This document shows positions 39,996 to 48,375 of a stretch of 64,000 nucleotides of DNA, piece after piece. A model generated the notes under the pieces. That model searched no databases. It saw only the letters and a list, made by a program, of their open reading frames with translations, and had not been told where the DNA came from. The position numbers and the translations under genes were made by a program. Source of the DNA: Nonomuraea guangzhouensis (GTDB taxonomy: Bacteria; Actinomycetota; Actinomycetes; Streptosporangiales; Streptosporangiaceae); the NCBI RefSeq assembly GCF_019396345.1, contig NZ_JAHKRM010000023.1, forward strand, positions 62,001 through 126,000. Direction: 5' to 3'. The number at the start of each line of letters is the position of its first letter. Position 1 is the first letter of the stretch.

Positions 39996-40412
39996 ATGCG
40001 CACCTTGCTCGTCGGACTCCGCGTCACCGACCCGGATCGCTCTCGCGCGTTCTACCAGGCACTCGGCTACACCGTCGTCGGAACCGTTCCCGACACCCCG
40101 TTCGGCGCTCTGACCATGCTTCAACTGCCGGATGACCCGTTCGTCACCATTGAGCTTGTGCACAACCCCGCCCGGCCGGTCACCGATACCGGCGGCCTCA
40201 ACCACCTCGCCATCCAGACGCACGACCTGCACGCCACCATCGCCACCCTGGCCGCCCATGGCATCCAGGCCGATCCGGCGCGGCCGACCGCCGGTCCCGA
40301 TGAGCCGCTGGTCACCATGGTGCGCGACCCCGACGGCTACCTGATCGAACTCGTCCAGTGGCCGGAAGGACACGCCGACGGACTCACCGCCGACGACTTC
40401 AAGACCGGGTGA
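39996..40412 (+). CDS. VOC (glyoxalase/dioxygenase fold) protein
   Basis: The 138-residue protein has two beta-alpha-beta-beta-beta modules. Candidate metal ligands are GLNHLAI (His) and the final YLIELVQW (Glu). Start MRTLLVGLRVTDPDRSRAFY is typical. The ATG at 39996 was preferred to the one 6 nt earlier for its spacing from AAGGAG. Reaction unknown: glyoxalase, dioxygenase or drug-binding. Confidence 0.85.
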   Translation: MRTLLVGLRVTDPDRSRAFYQALGYTVVGTVPDTPFGALTMLQLPDDPFVTIELVHNPARPVTDTGGLNHLAIQTHDLHATIATLAAHGIQADPARPTAGPDEPLVTMVRDPDGYLIELVQWPEGHADGLTADDFKTG

Positions 40413-40418
40413 CTGCCA

Positions 40419-41219
40419 TCACGGGCGCTGGTGACCGGATCGGTAGCGGCCCGGGGTGGTGCCGACGAGGTTGGTGAAGGCCGAGATGAAGCTGCTGGGA
40501 TTCGCCCAGCCGCAGGCATGGGCGACGCGGGTCGTGTCGTGGCCGTCGGCGAGAAGGACGAGTGCGTGATAGATGCGGAGTTGTGTGCGCCATTCGTAGA
40601 AGGTCATGCCGAGTTCGTTGTGGAACAGCCGGCTGAGAGTGCGGGCACTGGCTCCGATCGCCTGCCCGAGTTCGGCCAGTGAGGAGTTGTCCCCGGGCTG
40701 CTCGTACATCATCCGGGCAATGGCCTGCAACCGGTCATCGTGCGGTTCCGGAAGGTGCAGTGCCTGCTCGCGTGCTTCGTGGAGTTCGTCGACGAGGACT
40801 CGACGGAGGCGAGCGCTCGCGGCCCGATTGGGGTCGCCCCCGGCGCGGTCGTAGTTGCGTGGGCCCGTGAGGGCGAGCAGGATTTCGCGGGCGAGGTCGG
40901 AGACCAGGAACACGGCCGGATGGCCGGGTACGAGCCGGGCCAGGGACGCCGGTAGGAAGAGGATCCGCATATCGGTGTCGCTGTGAGCGCGGTGGTAGTG
41001 CGTGAACCCGGCAGGGGTCCAGGCGACTCGATTGGCCGGCACGATCGATGTGCCACGTTCGGTGTGCACGGACAGGACGCCGCGGGCCGCGTACACCAGA
41101 TGCCCGCGTGAATGGGAATTCACCGGGCTCGTTCCGCCCGACGGCCATAGATGTACGCCTCCGGACGGCCATAGATGGGACGTCGGACCGGACCGGGCAG
41201 GTTGGCGGCCAACGGGCAT
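40419..41219 (-). CDS. AraC-family regulator with cupin sensor
   Basis: The 266-residue regulator has an N-terminal cupin-like domain (SPVNSHSRGHLVYAARGVLS) and a C-terminal double helix-turn-helix (ARTLSRLFHNELGMTFYEWR, TTRVAHACGWANPSSFISAF). It is divergent from a quinone reductase it probably controls. The start at 41219 lies 8 nt after TAGAAT. Near the N-terminus an 8-residue unit is tandemly duplicated (HLWPSGGV HLWPSGGT), from a 24-bp DNA duplication at 41141-41177. Confidence 0.85.
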   Translation of the reverse strand: MPVGRQPARSGPTSHLWPSGGVHLWPSGGTSPVNSHSRGHLVYAARGVLSVHTERGTSIVPANRVAWTPAGFTHYHRAHSDTDMRILFLPASLARLVPGHPAVFLVSDLAREILLALTGPRNYDRAGGDPNRAASARLRRVLVDELHEAREQALHLPEPHDDRLQAIARMMYEQPGDNSSLAELGQAIGASARTLSRLFHNELGMTFYEWRTQLRIYHALVLLADGHDTTRVAHACGWANPSSFISAFTNLVGTTPGRYRSGHQRP

Positions 41220-41227
41220 AACTTGGC

Positions 41228-41233
41228 ATTCTA
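41228..41233 (-). promoter_or_regulatory. -10 element TAGAAT for araC-type gene
   Basis: On the minus strand the hexamer ends 8 nt before the ATG at 41219, in the 106-nt divergent region. Confidence 0.4.
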
Positions 41234-41325
41234 CCGGTGGCCGGTCACAGCGCTTTCTCGCGACAGTGGATGTACGCGCGATGAGGTCTTCGTCGCGACC
41301 ACCCATGTCGAGAGGGAGTACGACC

Positions 41326-42303
41326 ATGCGAGCAGCGGTCTGTGTCAGGGCGGGTGGCCCGGAGGTGCTGGAGATCCGCGAGCTGCCGGTACCGGTGGTT
41401 CGGGAGGGCTGGAGCCTGGTGCAGGTGAAGGGCGCGGGCTTGAACCGGTCGGAGCTGAGGACCCGCCAGGGGCATTCCCCGAACGTGAAGTTCCCGCGGG
41501 TGCTCGGCATCGAATGTGTGGGGATCGTGGCAGCCTCGACCGATCCCGACCTGCCGGACGGGACGACCGTCGCGGCGGTGATGGGTGAGATGGGCCGGGA
41601 GTTCGACGGCGGCTATGCGGAGTACGCGTTGCTACCGAATTCGCTGCTGATGCCGATCACCACCACCTTGCCCTGGGACGTCTTGGCCGCGCTACCTGAG
41701 ACGTACCTGACCGCACAGGGCTCGCTGGACGCGTTGGGGATCGTGCCGGGTGGCCAGGGGCGGTTGCTGATCCGTGGCGGGACGTCGTCGGTGGGGATGG
41801 CGGCCGCGTCGATCGCGGCCGGCTACGGTGTCGAGACCGCGGCCACGACCCGGCGGCCGGACAAGGCCGACGCGTTGACCGCGGCCGGCGTCGACCACGT
41901 ACTCGTCGACGCCGGGGGATCGCTGGCGGCGAGCGTGCACGCGGTCTGGCCCGAGGGACCGGACCACGTTCTGGATCTCGTCGGGGCGCGTACGGCGGTG
42001 GACTCGCTGCGCCTGGTCCGTCGTGGCGGGACGGTGTGCGTGGCGGGCTCCCTCAGCGGATGGCTGATCCCGGACTTCGAGCCGATCGCGATGATCCCGT
42101 CCGGAACCAGGCTCACGGCTTTCCACAGCGACGACTTCAAGGGCAGCGCGGGCGCGACCGTGCTGCGGCGGATCGTCCACGAGGTCGAGGCGGGCGTCTA
42201 TCGACCCAACGTCGACCGTGTCTTCGCCCTGGACGACATCGTCGCGGCCCACCGGTACATGGAGAACGACCAGGCCACCGGGAAGCTCGTCTTGGTGCCC
42301 TAG
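41326..42303 (+). CDS. zinc-independent alcohol dehydrogenase / quinone reductase
   Basis: The 325-residue MDR protein starts MRAAVCVRAGGPEVLEIREL and has the nucleotide-binding RGGTSSVGMAAASIAAGYG. The substrate loop lacks zinc cysteines. GAGGGAG precedes the ATG at 41326. It is divergent from the AraC regulator and converges on the MerR-VOC gene. Confidence 0.85.
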   Translation: MRAAVCVRAGGPEVLEIRELPVPVVREGWSLVQVKGAGLNRSELRTRQGHSPNVKFPRVLGIECVGIVAASTDPDLPDGTTVAAVMGEMGREFDGGYAEYALLPNSLLMPITTTLPWDVLAALPETYLTAQGSLDALGIVPGGQGRLLIRGGTSSVGMAAASIAAGYGVETAATTRRPDKADALTAAGVDHVLVDAGGSLAASVHAVWPEGPDHVLDLVGARTAVDSLRLVRRGGTVCVAGSLSGWLIPDFEPIAMIPSGTRLTAFHSDDFKGSAGATVLRRIVHEVEAGVYRPNVDRVFALDDIVAAHRYMENDQATGKLVLVP

Positions 42304-43029
42304 TCAGCCCTGATAGAGATCGATGCGGTTCCCGCTGGGATCTGCCACGCACGAAGACCGCGGCTTCCATGGCTTGTCCACCGGCGGGTGGACCTCGATG
42401 GCCCCGGCATCGACGGCGCGGCGGTGCGCGGCGTCCACGTCCTCGACGAGCAGACCGAACCGGGACACCCCGGCCGGACCGTCGTGCTCGCCATGCTCGG
42501 TGGCCTCATGCGCGACGGTCAGCAGGAAGAACTCCTCACTCGGCCAGGCACCGAACTGGAACGAGGAGATCTCCTCGTTGAACACCGCGTCGAACGCGGC
42601 CCGGTAGAAGGTGATCGACTCGGCCAAGTCCGCGACGTTGATCGTCACTTGGACGATGCGCGGGGTCTTCAGGTCAGGCATAGCCACTCCGTGTTCGATG
42701 TAGTGGTCCACAACGCGGACCATGCGTGACAGAACCTGGGCGCGATCCACCAGCCGCACTCGGTGCTGCTGCAGCACGGTGCGCAACGACTCGCCGTCCG
42801 GGTCGTCCGTGACGATGCGAACAGAGTCGATCGGCACATCGACGCGCCGCAGCGCACAGATCAGCCTGGCTTGCCGGACCTGCTCAGGGCGGTAGCGGCG
42901 ATAACCAGTGACCGGGTCAACGACCGCCGGCCGCAGCAGGCCGAGTTCGTCGTAGTGCCGTAAGGCATGGATCGACAGGCCGCTGACGAGGGCGAAGACA
43001 CCGATGCCCAGGAGATTGTCGCTGCTCAC
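42304..43029 (-). CDS. MerR-family regulator fused to a VOC domain
   Basis: The 241-residue fusion has a MerR winged helix (7-75: IGVFALVSGLSIHALRHYDE, GYRRYRPEQVRQARLI), a dimerisation helix (about 80-115) and a C-terminal VOC domain (about 125-240, IVQVTINVADLAESITFYRA to DPSGNRIDLYQG). The VOC part is likely the ligand sensor. It starts at GTG. The promoter upstream has the 19-bp -35/-10 spacing and central dyad expected of MerR autoregulation. Confidence 0.88.
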   Translation of the reverse strand: MSSDNLLGIGVFALVSGLSIHALRHYDELGLLRPAVVDPVTGYRRYRPEQVRQARLICALRRVDVPIDSVRIVTDDPDGESLRTVLQQHRVRLVDRAQVLSRMVRVVDHYIEHGVAMPDLKTPRIVQVTINVADLAESITFYRAAFDAVFNEEISSFQFGAWPSEEFFLLTVAHEATEHGEHDGPAGVSRFGLLVEDVDAAHRRAVDAGAIEVHPPVDKPWKPRSSCVADPSGNRIDLYQG

Positions 43030-43035
43030 CCAGAC

Positions 43036-43066
43036 AGCATCCAGTCTCGGACTACCCGAGAGTCAA
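43036..43066 (-). promoter_or_regulatory. MerR-type promoter, 19-bp spacer with dyad operator
   Basis: On the minus strand TTGACT (43066-43061) and GATGCT (43041-43036) are 19 bp apart, longer than the optimal 17. The spacer contains the dyad CTCGG-GTAGT-CCGAG (43060-43046). The -10 ends 6 nt before the GTG of the MerR-VOC gene, so the transcript is leaderless. Confidence 0.75.
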
Positions 43067-43216
43067 GCGCGGGCTCCTTGGTCGGCTTCGCCTCGATGTC
43101 CGGTACGTGCCGGTAGGCCACCGGCGAGGTCAGGTCCCGACGGCCAAAGTTCTCGCCGTGCTAACACCTGCCCTGACCGGCCCGAATACTGGATGAGCGA
43201 GGGGAGGAGGGCGCGC

Positions 43217-44122
43217 ATGGAGTTGCGGCATTTTCGCTATTTCGTGGCGGTAGCCGAGGAGGGGAGCTTCACGCGGGCGGCAGCCCGGCTGCACGTGTCG
43301 CAGCCTACGCTGAGTCAGCAGGTGCGGGAGCTGGAGCAGCGGGTGGGCGCGATGTTGTTCGCCCGTGACCCGGCGGGCACCTGGCTCACCGCCGCGGGCG
43401 ATGCGTTCTACGAGCGGATCAAGGCCGTGCTGAGCGCGGTCGAAGAGGCGGCCAGAGCGGCCAGGCACATCGCCGGTGCCGGGGAGGGCGCGTTGCGAGT
43501 CGGGGTCTCCCTGCCTCTCCCCGATGAGCTGCACTTCTCGGTGCTCAGCGCCTTCACCGCGGCGTACCCGAGGGTGCGGACGAGTTGGCGGCAGGTGGGG
43601 CTGATCGATTTCGACCGTCCGCTCATCAACGGGGAGCTCGACGCCGCGCTCATATTCATGCCTGTCGACTCCGAGCGGCTGACCTGGGAGCCGCTCACCA
43701 CGGTGCCGAGGGCGGTCGCGGTACCGGCCGGCCATGCGTTCTGGGACGCGGGGAGCGTGCCGTACACGGACGTGTTCGACGAGCCGCTGGTGCCGGTGGC
43801 CTCCGCCGTACCCGAGAGGGTCACGCGCTGGTGGCACATGCACGAGGAGCGCAACGAGGAGACGCCCCGCCTGGTCGGCGACCCGGGCGCCACCCCGGAC
43901 GAGCTGCTGATGGCCGTACGCCTGAATCGGGCGCTCTGTCCCGGCCCGTACCACTTCAAGGACACCCCGCTGCCGTCGGGCATCCGCATGGTCGAGGTCA
44001 CCGGCCTGTCCCAGGCGGTGGTCGTGGCGGTACGGCGGGCCGGCGACAACGGAGGGCTCGCCGAGGCGTTCTGCCGTCTGGCGGCGCGCACCGCCCGGGA
44101 GGTCACGAACCTACGCACGTAA
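43217..44122 (+). CDS. LysR-family transcriptional regulator
   Basis: The 301-residue LTTR has the N-terminal helix-turn-helix MELRHFRYFVAVAEEGSFTR, AARLHVSQPTLSQQVRELEQ, and a periplasmic-binding-like effector domain. GGAGGAGG lies just upstream of the ATG at 43217. The targets are not obvious: it neither overlaps nor diverges tightly from the flanking genes. Confidence 0.9.
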   Translation: MELRHFRYFVAVAEEGSFTRAAARLHVSQPTLSQQVRELEQRVGAMLFARDPAGTWLTAAGDAFYERIKAVLSAVEEAARAARHIAGAGEGALRVGVSLPLPDELHFSVLSAFTAAYPRVRTSWRQVGLIDFDRPLINGELDAALIFMPVDSERLTWEPLTTVPRAVAVPAGHAFWDAGSVPYTDVFDEPLVPVASAVPERVTRWWHMHEERNEETPRLVGDPGATPDELLMAVRLNRALCPGPYHFKDTPLPSGIRMVEVTGLSQAVVVAVRRAGDNGGLAEAFCRLAARTAREVTNLRT

Positions 44123-44204
44123 GGCCTGCGCCTATAGGCATGGCCAATGGGGTATTGGCGACGGGACTTCGACAGGCCTGGCGCGGCGCCTCGATGCTGA
44201 TGGC

Positions 44205-44600
44205 GTGGATCCGTTCATGGTGGCCGCCGGGTCGGCGGTGGTGGGGGCGATGGCCTCGGAGGGTTGGCAGGACGCGCGGCGGGCGATCGCCGCGCTCTGG
44301 CGGAAGCCGCATCCCGAGCGGGTGCCGGCGATCGAGGCGGACCTCGAGGAGGTACGCGTGGAGGTGCTGACCGCCAGGAAGGCCGCGGACCAGCAGACCG
44401 AGGAGGAACTGGCCGTGGAGTGGCGCCGCCGGCTCGGGCGCCTGGTCGCGGCCGATCCGGAGCTGGCGGAAGAGCTGCGCCGGATCGTGGACAGGCTCAA
44501 CCCGCCGGCCGCCGGCGCCCCCGGCGTCATGATCGCCCGGGCGTCGGGCCGGGCCAGCCTGTTCCAGTCCGGCGGGGACATGCACGTACGCGAGCGATGA
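44205..44600 (+). CDS. small coiled-coil protein with SLFQSGGDMHVRER tail (vWA operon gene 1)
   Basis: The 131-residue protein begins with a hydrophobic helix (FMVAAGSAVVGAMASEGW, about 4-21), followed by a charged helical region (40-95). It ends in MIARASGRASLFQSGGDMHV plus RER. Short proteins of this plan with a YQAGRD-like tail are, to my memory, common beside actinobacterial conflict or signalling genes; this is recollection, not a search. The GTG start is assumed. The stop overlaps the next gene (ATGA), placing it in one operon with two vWA-like membrane proteins. Confidence 0.6.
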   Translation: MDPFMVAAGSAVVGAMASEGWQDARRAIAALWRKPHPERVPAIEADLEEVRVEVLTARKAADQQTEEELAVEWRRRLGRLVAADPELAEELRRIVDRLNPPAAGAPGVMIARASGRASLFQSGGDMHVRER

Positions 44601-45778
44601 CCGCACCCTCCCAGGCGCCGCGAGACGACGCGAAAACGGGGGTGACGCTCGAGGCCAAAGCCTTCTTCTTGGCGCGGATCTACCAGGCGGCCCGCGACCT
44701 GTACGTCACCGTCGTCAACCTGCCGCGCAGCCTCACCGTCTCCCTGGTCACGTTGATCGTCGGGGCGATGGTGGCGGGCGTCGCCTGGTTCGTCGTGGGG
44801 GTGGTCCTCCCGCAGTACGCGCCGACGTACAAGACGCAGTTCCTGATCGACGCCACCTCCGAGCCCGGCGACATCACCAGGTCGCTCATGACCGTCGTCG
44901 GCTCCGCCGGCGACCGGGACGCGCTGGCGCTGCGCCGCTTCGGCGGCGAGTGCGGCGCCGACGACAACACCACGCAGCTCGTGTCCTTCGGCACCGGCAA
45001 TCGGCAGGACATCAAGGCGGCGGCGGGCCAGGTGCGAGCCGGGGGCCAGAGCACGCTGCTGCGCGGCATCGTCGCGGCGGTCGAGGATTTCGCCGCGCCC
45101 TTCGCGCAGCGGGCCAAGCAGGTCAACCGGGTCATCGTGATCAGCAACCACGGCGCCGACGCCTGCGACGCGGACACCGCCTTCGTCGAGCGCGAGATCC
45201 GAGAACGGGTCGCGTCGGCGGGGCTGAACATCCAGTTCCGTGTGGTCGGCTACCGGGTCCCGCGCGCTCAGCGCGAGGCGCTGGAGCGCATCGCCGACGC
45301 CTCCGGCGCCACCGCGCCGCTGTACGCGGGGACGCCGGCGCAACTGGACTCCGCCCTCGACTGGTTCACCAATGTCGAGCCCGTGCTGGAGAACGCCAGG
45401 CGGGTCATCACCACGCTCAACGCCACTATCGACCGGGTCAAAGCCGGTCTGCTGGCCATCCGGGACGGCAGGCTGGACGTCGCCGAGCGTGAGCTGCGGC
45501 AGGCCGGAACAGGCGGCGTGGACACCGAACTGGACGACCTCGCGGGCCGGGCCAAGACCCCCGCCGCCCGCGACCTCCACGCGCGGGCGGCCGACCTGCG
45601 CACCCGACAGGGCCGCCTGCTCGACGGCGCCCGGCGGTTGCTGGACAGCGCGCGCGCCGGCTCGCCGCCGGAGCTCACCTCGCTCGAACGGGCCATCGCG
45701 GATTACAACGACAGGGTCAAGCACATGAACGACGCGATCAAGGCACTGCGCGCCACAGCCCCGGCGAGCACCTCATGA
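44597..45778 (+). CDS. membrane-anchored vWA-like protein A
   Basis: The 393-residue protein has an N-terminal cytoplasmic arm, one transmembrane helix (about 46-70) and a vWA-like domain (about 76-245). Strand 1 reads KTQFLIDATSEPGD where a MIDAS DxSxS would be, then GGQSTLLRGIVAAVEDF (MIDAS Thr region) and VIVISNHGADAC in place of the ITDG strand. The metal site is therefore degenerate. The C-terminal 140 residues are a long coiled coil absent from its paralogue downstream. It is coupled to both neighbours by 4-nt overlaps. Confidence 0.7.
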   Translation: MTAPSQAPRDDAKTGVTLEAKAFFLARIYQAARDLYVTVVNLPRSLTVSLVTLIVGAMVAGVAWFVVGVVLPQYAPTYKTQFLIDATSEPGDITRSLMTVVGSAGDRDALALRRFGGECGADDNTTQLVSFGTGNRQDIKAAAGQVRAGGQSTLLRGIVAAVEDFAAPFAQRAKQVNRVIVISNHGADACDADTAFVEREIRERVASAGLNIQFRVVGYRVPRAQREALERIADASGATAPLYAGTPAQLDSALDWFTNVEPVLENARRVITTLNATIDRVKAGLLAIRDGRLDVAERELRQAGTGGVDTELDDLAGRAKTPAARDLHARAADLRTRQGRLLDGARRLLDSARAGSPPELTSLERAIADYNDRVKHMNDAIKALRATAPASTS

Positions 45779-46965
45779 CCGCCCCGGCCAAGACCCGCAA
45801 GCGGCGGGTGGCGGTGGTCGTCGTGCTGCTGCTCATCCTGGCGGCGATCGCCTATCTCATCTACCTCGCCATTCCCGGCCACCGTACGGCCTTCCTCGTG
45901 GACACCTCGGAGAGCCGGGTCGACATCGGCGCGATCGCCGCCTCCATCGGGTCGGCCGCGCGGAACGCCGGTGACCGCGACGCCGTCTCGCTGCGCAGGT
46001 TCGGCGGGACCTGCGGGGCCGCCGACAACACCGCCGAACTGGTGAGCAGCGGCACCGGGCAGGGCGAGCAGGTCGCCTCGGCCGCGCGGAAGCTGACCTC
46101 GGCGGGCAAGGTCACCCTGGAGAGCGGCGTGCTCGCGGCGATCGACGATTTCTCCGGCCTCTACCCCTTCCGGGGTCTGCGGGGCAACCGCATCGTCGTG
46201 GTGACCAGCCACGGCACCGACGCCTGCGCCCGCGACCAGAACGCGGTCCTGAAGGCGATCCGCGAGCGCGTGGCCGCCGCCGGGCTGACGCTGGAGTTCC
46301 GTTTCGTCGGCTTCCAGGTGCCCGACGGGCAGCGCGACGAGCTCCAGACGCTGGCCAGGGCCAGCGGCGCGCCCGAACCGCGCTTCGTCCGCTCCGCCGC
46401 CGAGCTGGACGTGGCGCTCCGTGAGCTGGTGATCCCCGACTTCGGCCTGGCCAAGCCGTTGGAGCTCCCCTCTGAACGGGAGTCGAAGCCGGCCAAGGAG
46501 TACGACTTCGCGGTCGCCCTCCTGACCGGCTGGGGCGTCACGGTCACCGGCGCGCCGGTCCAGTGCCACGCCGCGACCGGCGAGACGGACCACAGCCGGA
46601 CCTTGTGCCGCTTCCGCCTCGCCGAGGGGCAGCGCATCCGCTTGGCCGCCAAGGTCTCGGGCCCCGACCCCAACCCGATGCGCGCGCGGAACAACCCCAA
46701 CTACCGGCCGATCAACACGCCTTTCTGGTACGGCTGCGACGAGGGGTCGATGTCGCGTACCTGCACCGTGACCATGAGCCGCGAGCGCCTGGCGAAGGCC
46801 GTGGCCAAGTCCGGCGACGCGCCGTCGACCTCGATGATGGCCTGCGTGACCACCCGGGACCCGGCCACCGACGTGCTGGCCGCGACGTGCGCCGCCATCA
46901 CCGGCTCCGAGCCGCCCCCCACGCCCGCCGTCACCTACGCCGACGGCTCAGTCGACAGCGGCTGA
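45775..46965 (+). CDS. membrane-anchored vWA-like protein B
   Basis: The 396-residue paralogue of protein A has a transmembrane helix at about 11-33 and a vWA-like domain (about 37-215). Strand 1 is TAFLVDTSESRVD, closer to a true DxSxS MIDAS, with SAGKVTLESGVLAAIDDF and RIVVVTSHGTDAC. The pair share RDA-LRRFGG-CGA-DNT. A Cys-rich C-terminal domain (about 250-375, six or more Cys) replaces the coiled coil of protein A. It would lie outside the cell. This is the third gene of the overlapping operon. Confidence 0.72.
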   Translation: MTAPAKTRKRRVAVVVVLLLILAAIAYLIYLAIPGHRTAFLVDTSESRVDIGAIAASIGSAARNAGDRDAVSLRRFGGTCGAADNTAELVSSGTGQGEQVASAARKLTSAGKVTLESGVLAAIDDFSGLYPFRGLRGNRIVVVTSHGTDACARDQNAVLKAIRERVAAAGLTLEFRFVGFQVPDGQRDELQTLARASGAPEPRFVRSAAELDVALRELVIPDFGLAKPLELPSERESKPAKEYDFAVALLTGWGVTVTGAPVQCHAATGETDHSRTLCRFRLAEGQRIRLAAKVSGPDPNPMRARNNPNYRPINTPFWYGCDEGSMSRTCTVTMSRERLAKAVAKSGDAPSTSMMACVTTRDPATDVLAATCAAITGSEPPPTPAVTYADGSVDSG

Positions 46966-46977
46966 ATCACCGGCGGC

Positions 46978-47856
46978 TCACGCAGGGTCCGGCAGGCACA
47001 TCGATGCGATCCTGGCGGGATCGGCCACGATCGCGATGGCGCTGATCCGGCCGCCGGCGACCGTGAACGAGATGATCGAGAGCGGGGTTCCGTCCTCGCG
47101 CCAGGAGACGTACCCGGGAAGGCCGTTGACGAGCACCGCCCGATGCCGTGCGACCTGGCCGGAGAACATCTTCGCGCCGGCGGCGACTTCGGTGGCGCCG
47201 AGCGTGACGACCAGCCCGCCGGGGGTGTCGACGGTCAGTCTCACGTCCGGGTCGAGCACGCGCAGCAGTGCTTCGAAATCGCCGCCCACCGCTGCCGCGC
47301 GGAAGGCATGGATGACCTGCCGTTGTTCGCGTCCGGCGACCGTCGGCCGTTCGGTCGCCTGTACCTTCTTGCGGGCGCGGCTGGCGATCATCTTGGTGGC
47401 GTCGGCGGACTTGCCGAGGATCTGGCCGATCTCGGCGAACGGCACCCCGAACAGGTCGTGCAGCACGAACGCCAGCCGCTCGCTCGGCCCGAGCGAGTCC
47501 AGGACGACGAGCAGCGCGAGCCCCACCGAATCGGCGAGCGCCACGTACTCGTCGGGCTCCGCGCCGTCGTCGGCCGTTACCAAGAGCCCGGGAAGCCCGT
47601 CGCCGTAGGACGCCTCGGGGCGGGTCTGGCGGGACCGCAGGACATCCAGGCTGATCCTGCCGACCACCGTGGTCAGCCAGCCCGCCAGGTTGGCGATGGT
47701 CGCCGTGTCCTGGCGGGCGAGCCGCATCCAGGCCTCCTGGACCACGTCCTCGGCGTCGGCGTGCGATCCGAGCACGCGGTAGGCGACCGCGCGCAGCCTG
47801 TCGCGCTGGGCCTCGAACGCCTCGGCCACCAGGTCTGTCCGGCTGGTGTCAGTCAT
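46978..47856 (-). CDS. ECF41-type sigma factor with SnoaL-like C-terminal domain
   Basis: The 292-residue sigma factor has region 2 (AVAYRVLGSHADAEDVVQEAW), region 4 (LGPSERLAFVLHDLFGVPFA) and a fused C-terminal SnoaL-like domain (about 175-292), the architecture of SigJ/ECF41 factors that lack a separate anti-sigma. The C-terminal domain both inhibits and activates in known members. A VOC gene lies upstream on the same strand and may be co-expressed. Confidence 0.9.
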   Translation of the reverse strand: MTDTSRTDLVAEAFEAQRDRLRAVAYRVLGSHADAEDVVQEAWMRLARQDTATIANLAGWLTTVVGRISLDVLRSRQTRPEASYGDGLPGLLVTADDGAEPDEYVALADSVGLALLVVLDSLGPSERLAFVLHDLFGVPFAEIGQILGKSADATKMIASRARKKVQATERPTVAGREQRQVIHAFRAAAVGGDFEALLRVLDPDVRLTVDTPGGLVVTLGATEVAAGAKMFSGQVARHRAVLVNGLPGYVSWREDGTPLSIISFTVAGGRISAIAIVADPARIASMCLPDPA

Positions 47857-47904
47857 CTCGTCCTCGTCCTCGGATCTGCTCGCTCACGGTTTACGGGCGG
47901 CCAG

Positions 47905-48282
47905 TCATCGGCGGCGCTGCTGGCGGAGCGAGATCCGGTTGCCGTCCGGATCCACCGCCTCGATGCGGACGCCGAACGGGTAGTCCTCCGGTTCGGGCTG
48001 ATCGAAGGTCACGCCTCGCCGGCGAAGCACCTCGAAGTCCTTCCTCAGGTCGTCCGACTCGAGGAAGAGCGGACCGGGGTCGCCGCTCGGCCGCTCCCCG
48101 AGCGGCTGCCCCGACCAGAGGACGATCTCGACCGGACTGCCGGCGACGCCCACGGTGAGGAAGCGGGATTCCGGTCCCGGGTAGTCGATTCGCTTCTCCA
48201 GGCCGAGCCCTTCAGTGTAGAACTCCAGCGCGCGGTCCTGGTCGGTGACATAGACCGTCACATACATGATGTTCGTCAGCAT
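47905..48282 (-). CDS. VOC family protein
   Basis: The 125-residue glyoxalase-fold protein has strand patterns MYVTVYVTDQDRALEFYTEG and FGVRIEAVDPDGNRISLRQ. Location just upstream of an ECF41-type sigma gene suggests joint regulation; ECF41 neighbours are often small oxidoreductases or decarboxylases, so a VOC enzyme fits. Reaction unknown. Confidence 0.85.
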   Translation of the reverse strand: MLTNIMYVTVYVTDQDRALEFYTEGLGLEKRIDYPGPESRFLTVGVAGSPVEIVLWSGQPLGERPSGDPGPLFLESDDLRKDFEVLRRRGVTFDQPEPEDYPFGVRIEAVDPDGNRISLRQQRRR

Positions 48283-48308
48283 CCTGGTCTCCCATCCATT
48301 CGTTGGTC

Positions 48309-48336
48309 CGACGACCGCGGGCGTACGCGGTCGTCG
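48309..48336 (-). terminator. 11-bp hairpin after toxin/NTase unit
   Basis: CGACGACCGCG pairs perfectly with CGCGGTCGTCG across a 6-nt loop, between the nucleotidyltransferase stop and the VOC gene. There is no T-run. Confidence 0.6.
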
Positions 48337-48375
48337 CCTGTATGACGGGAGCCGGCGCCCGAAGGTAACCGGCGG

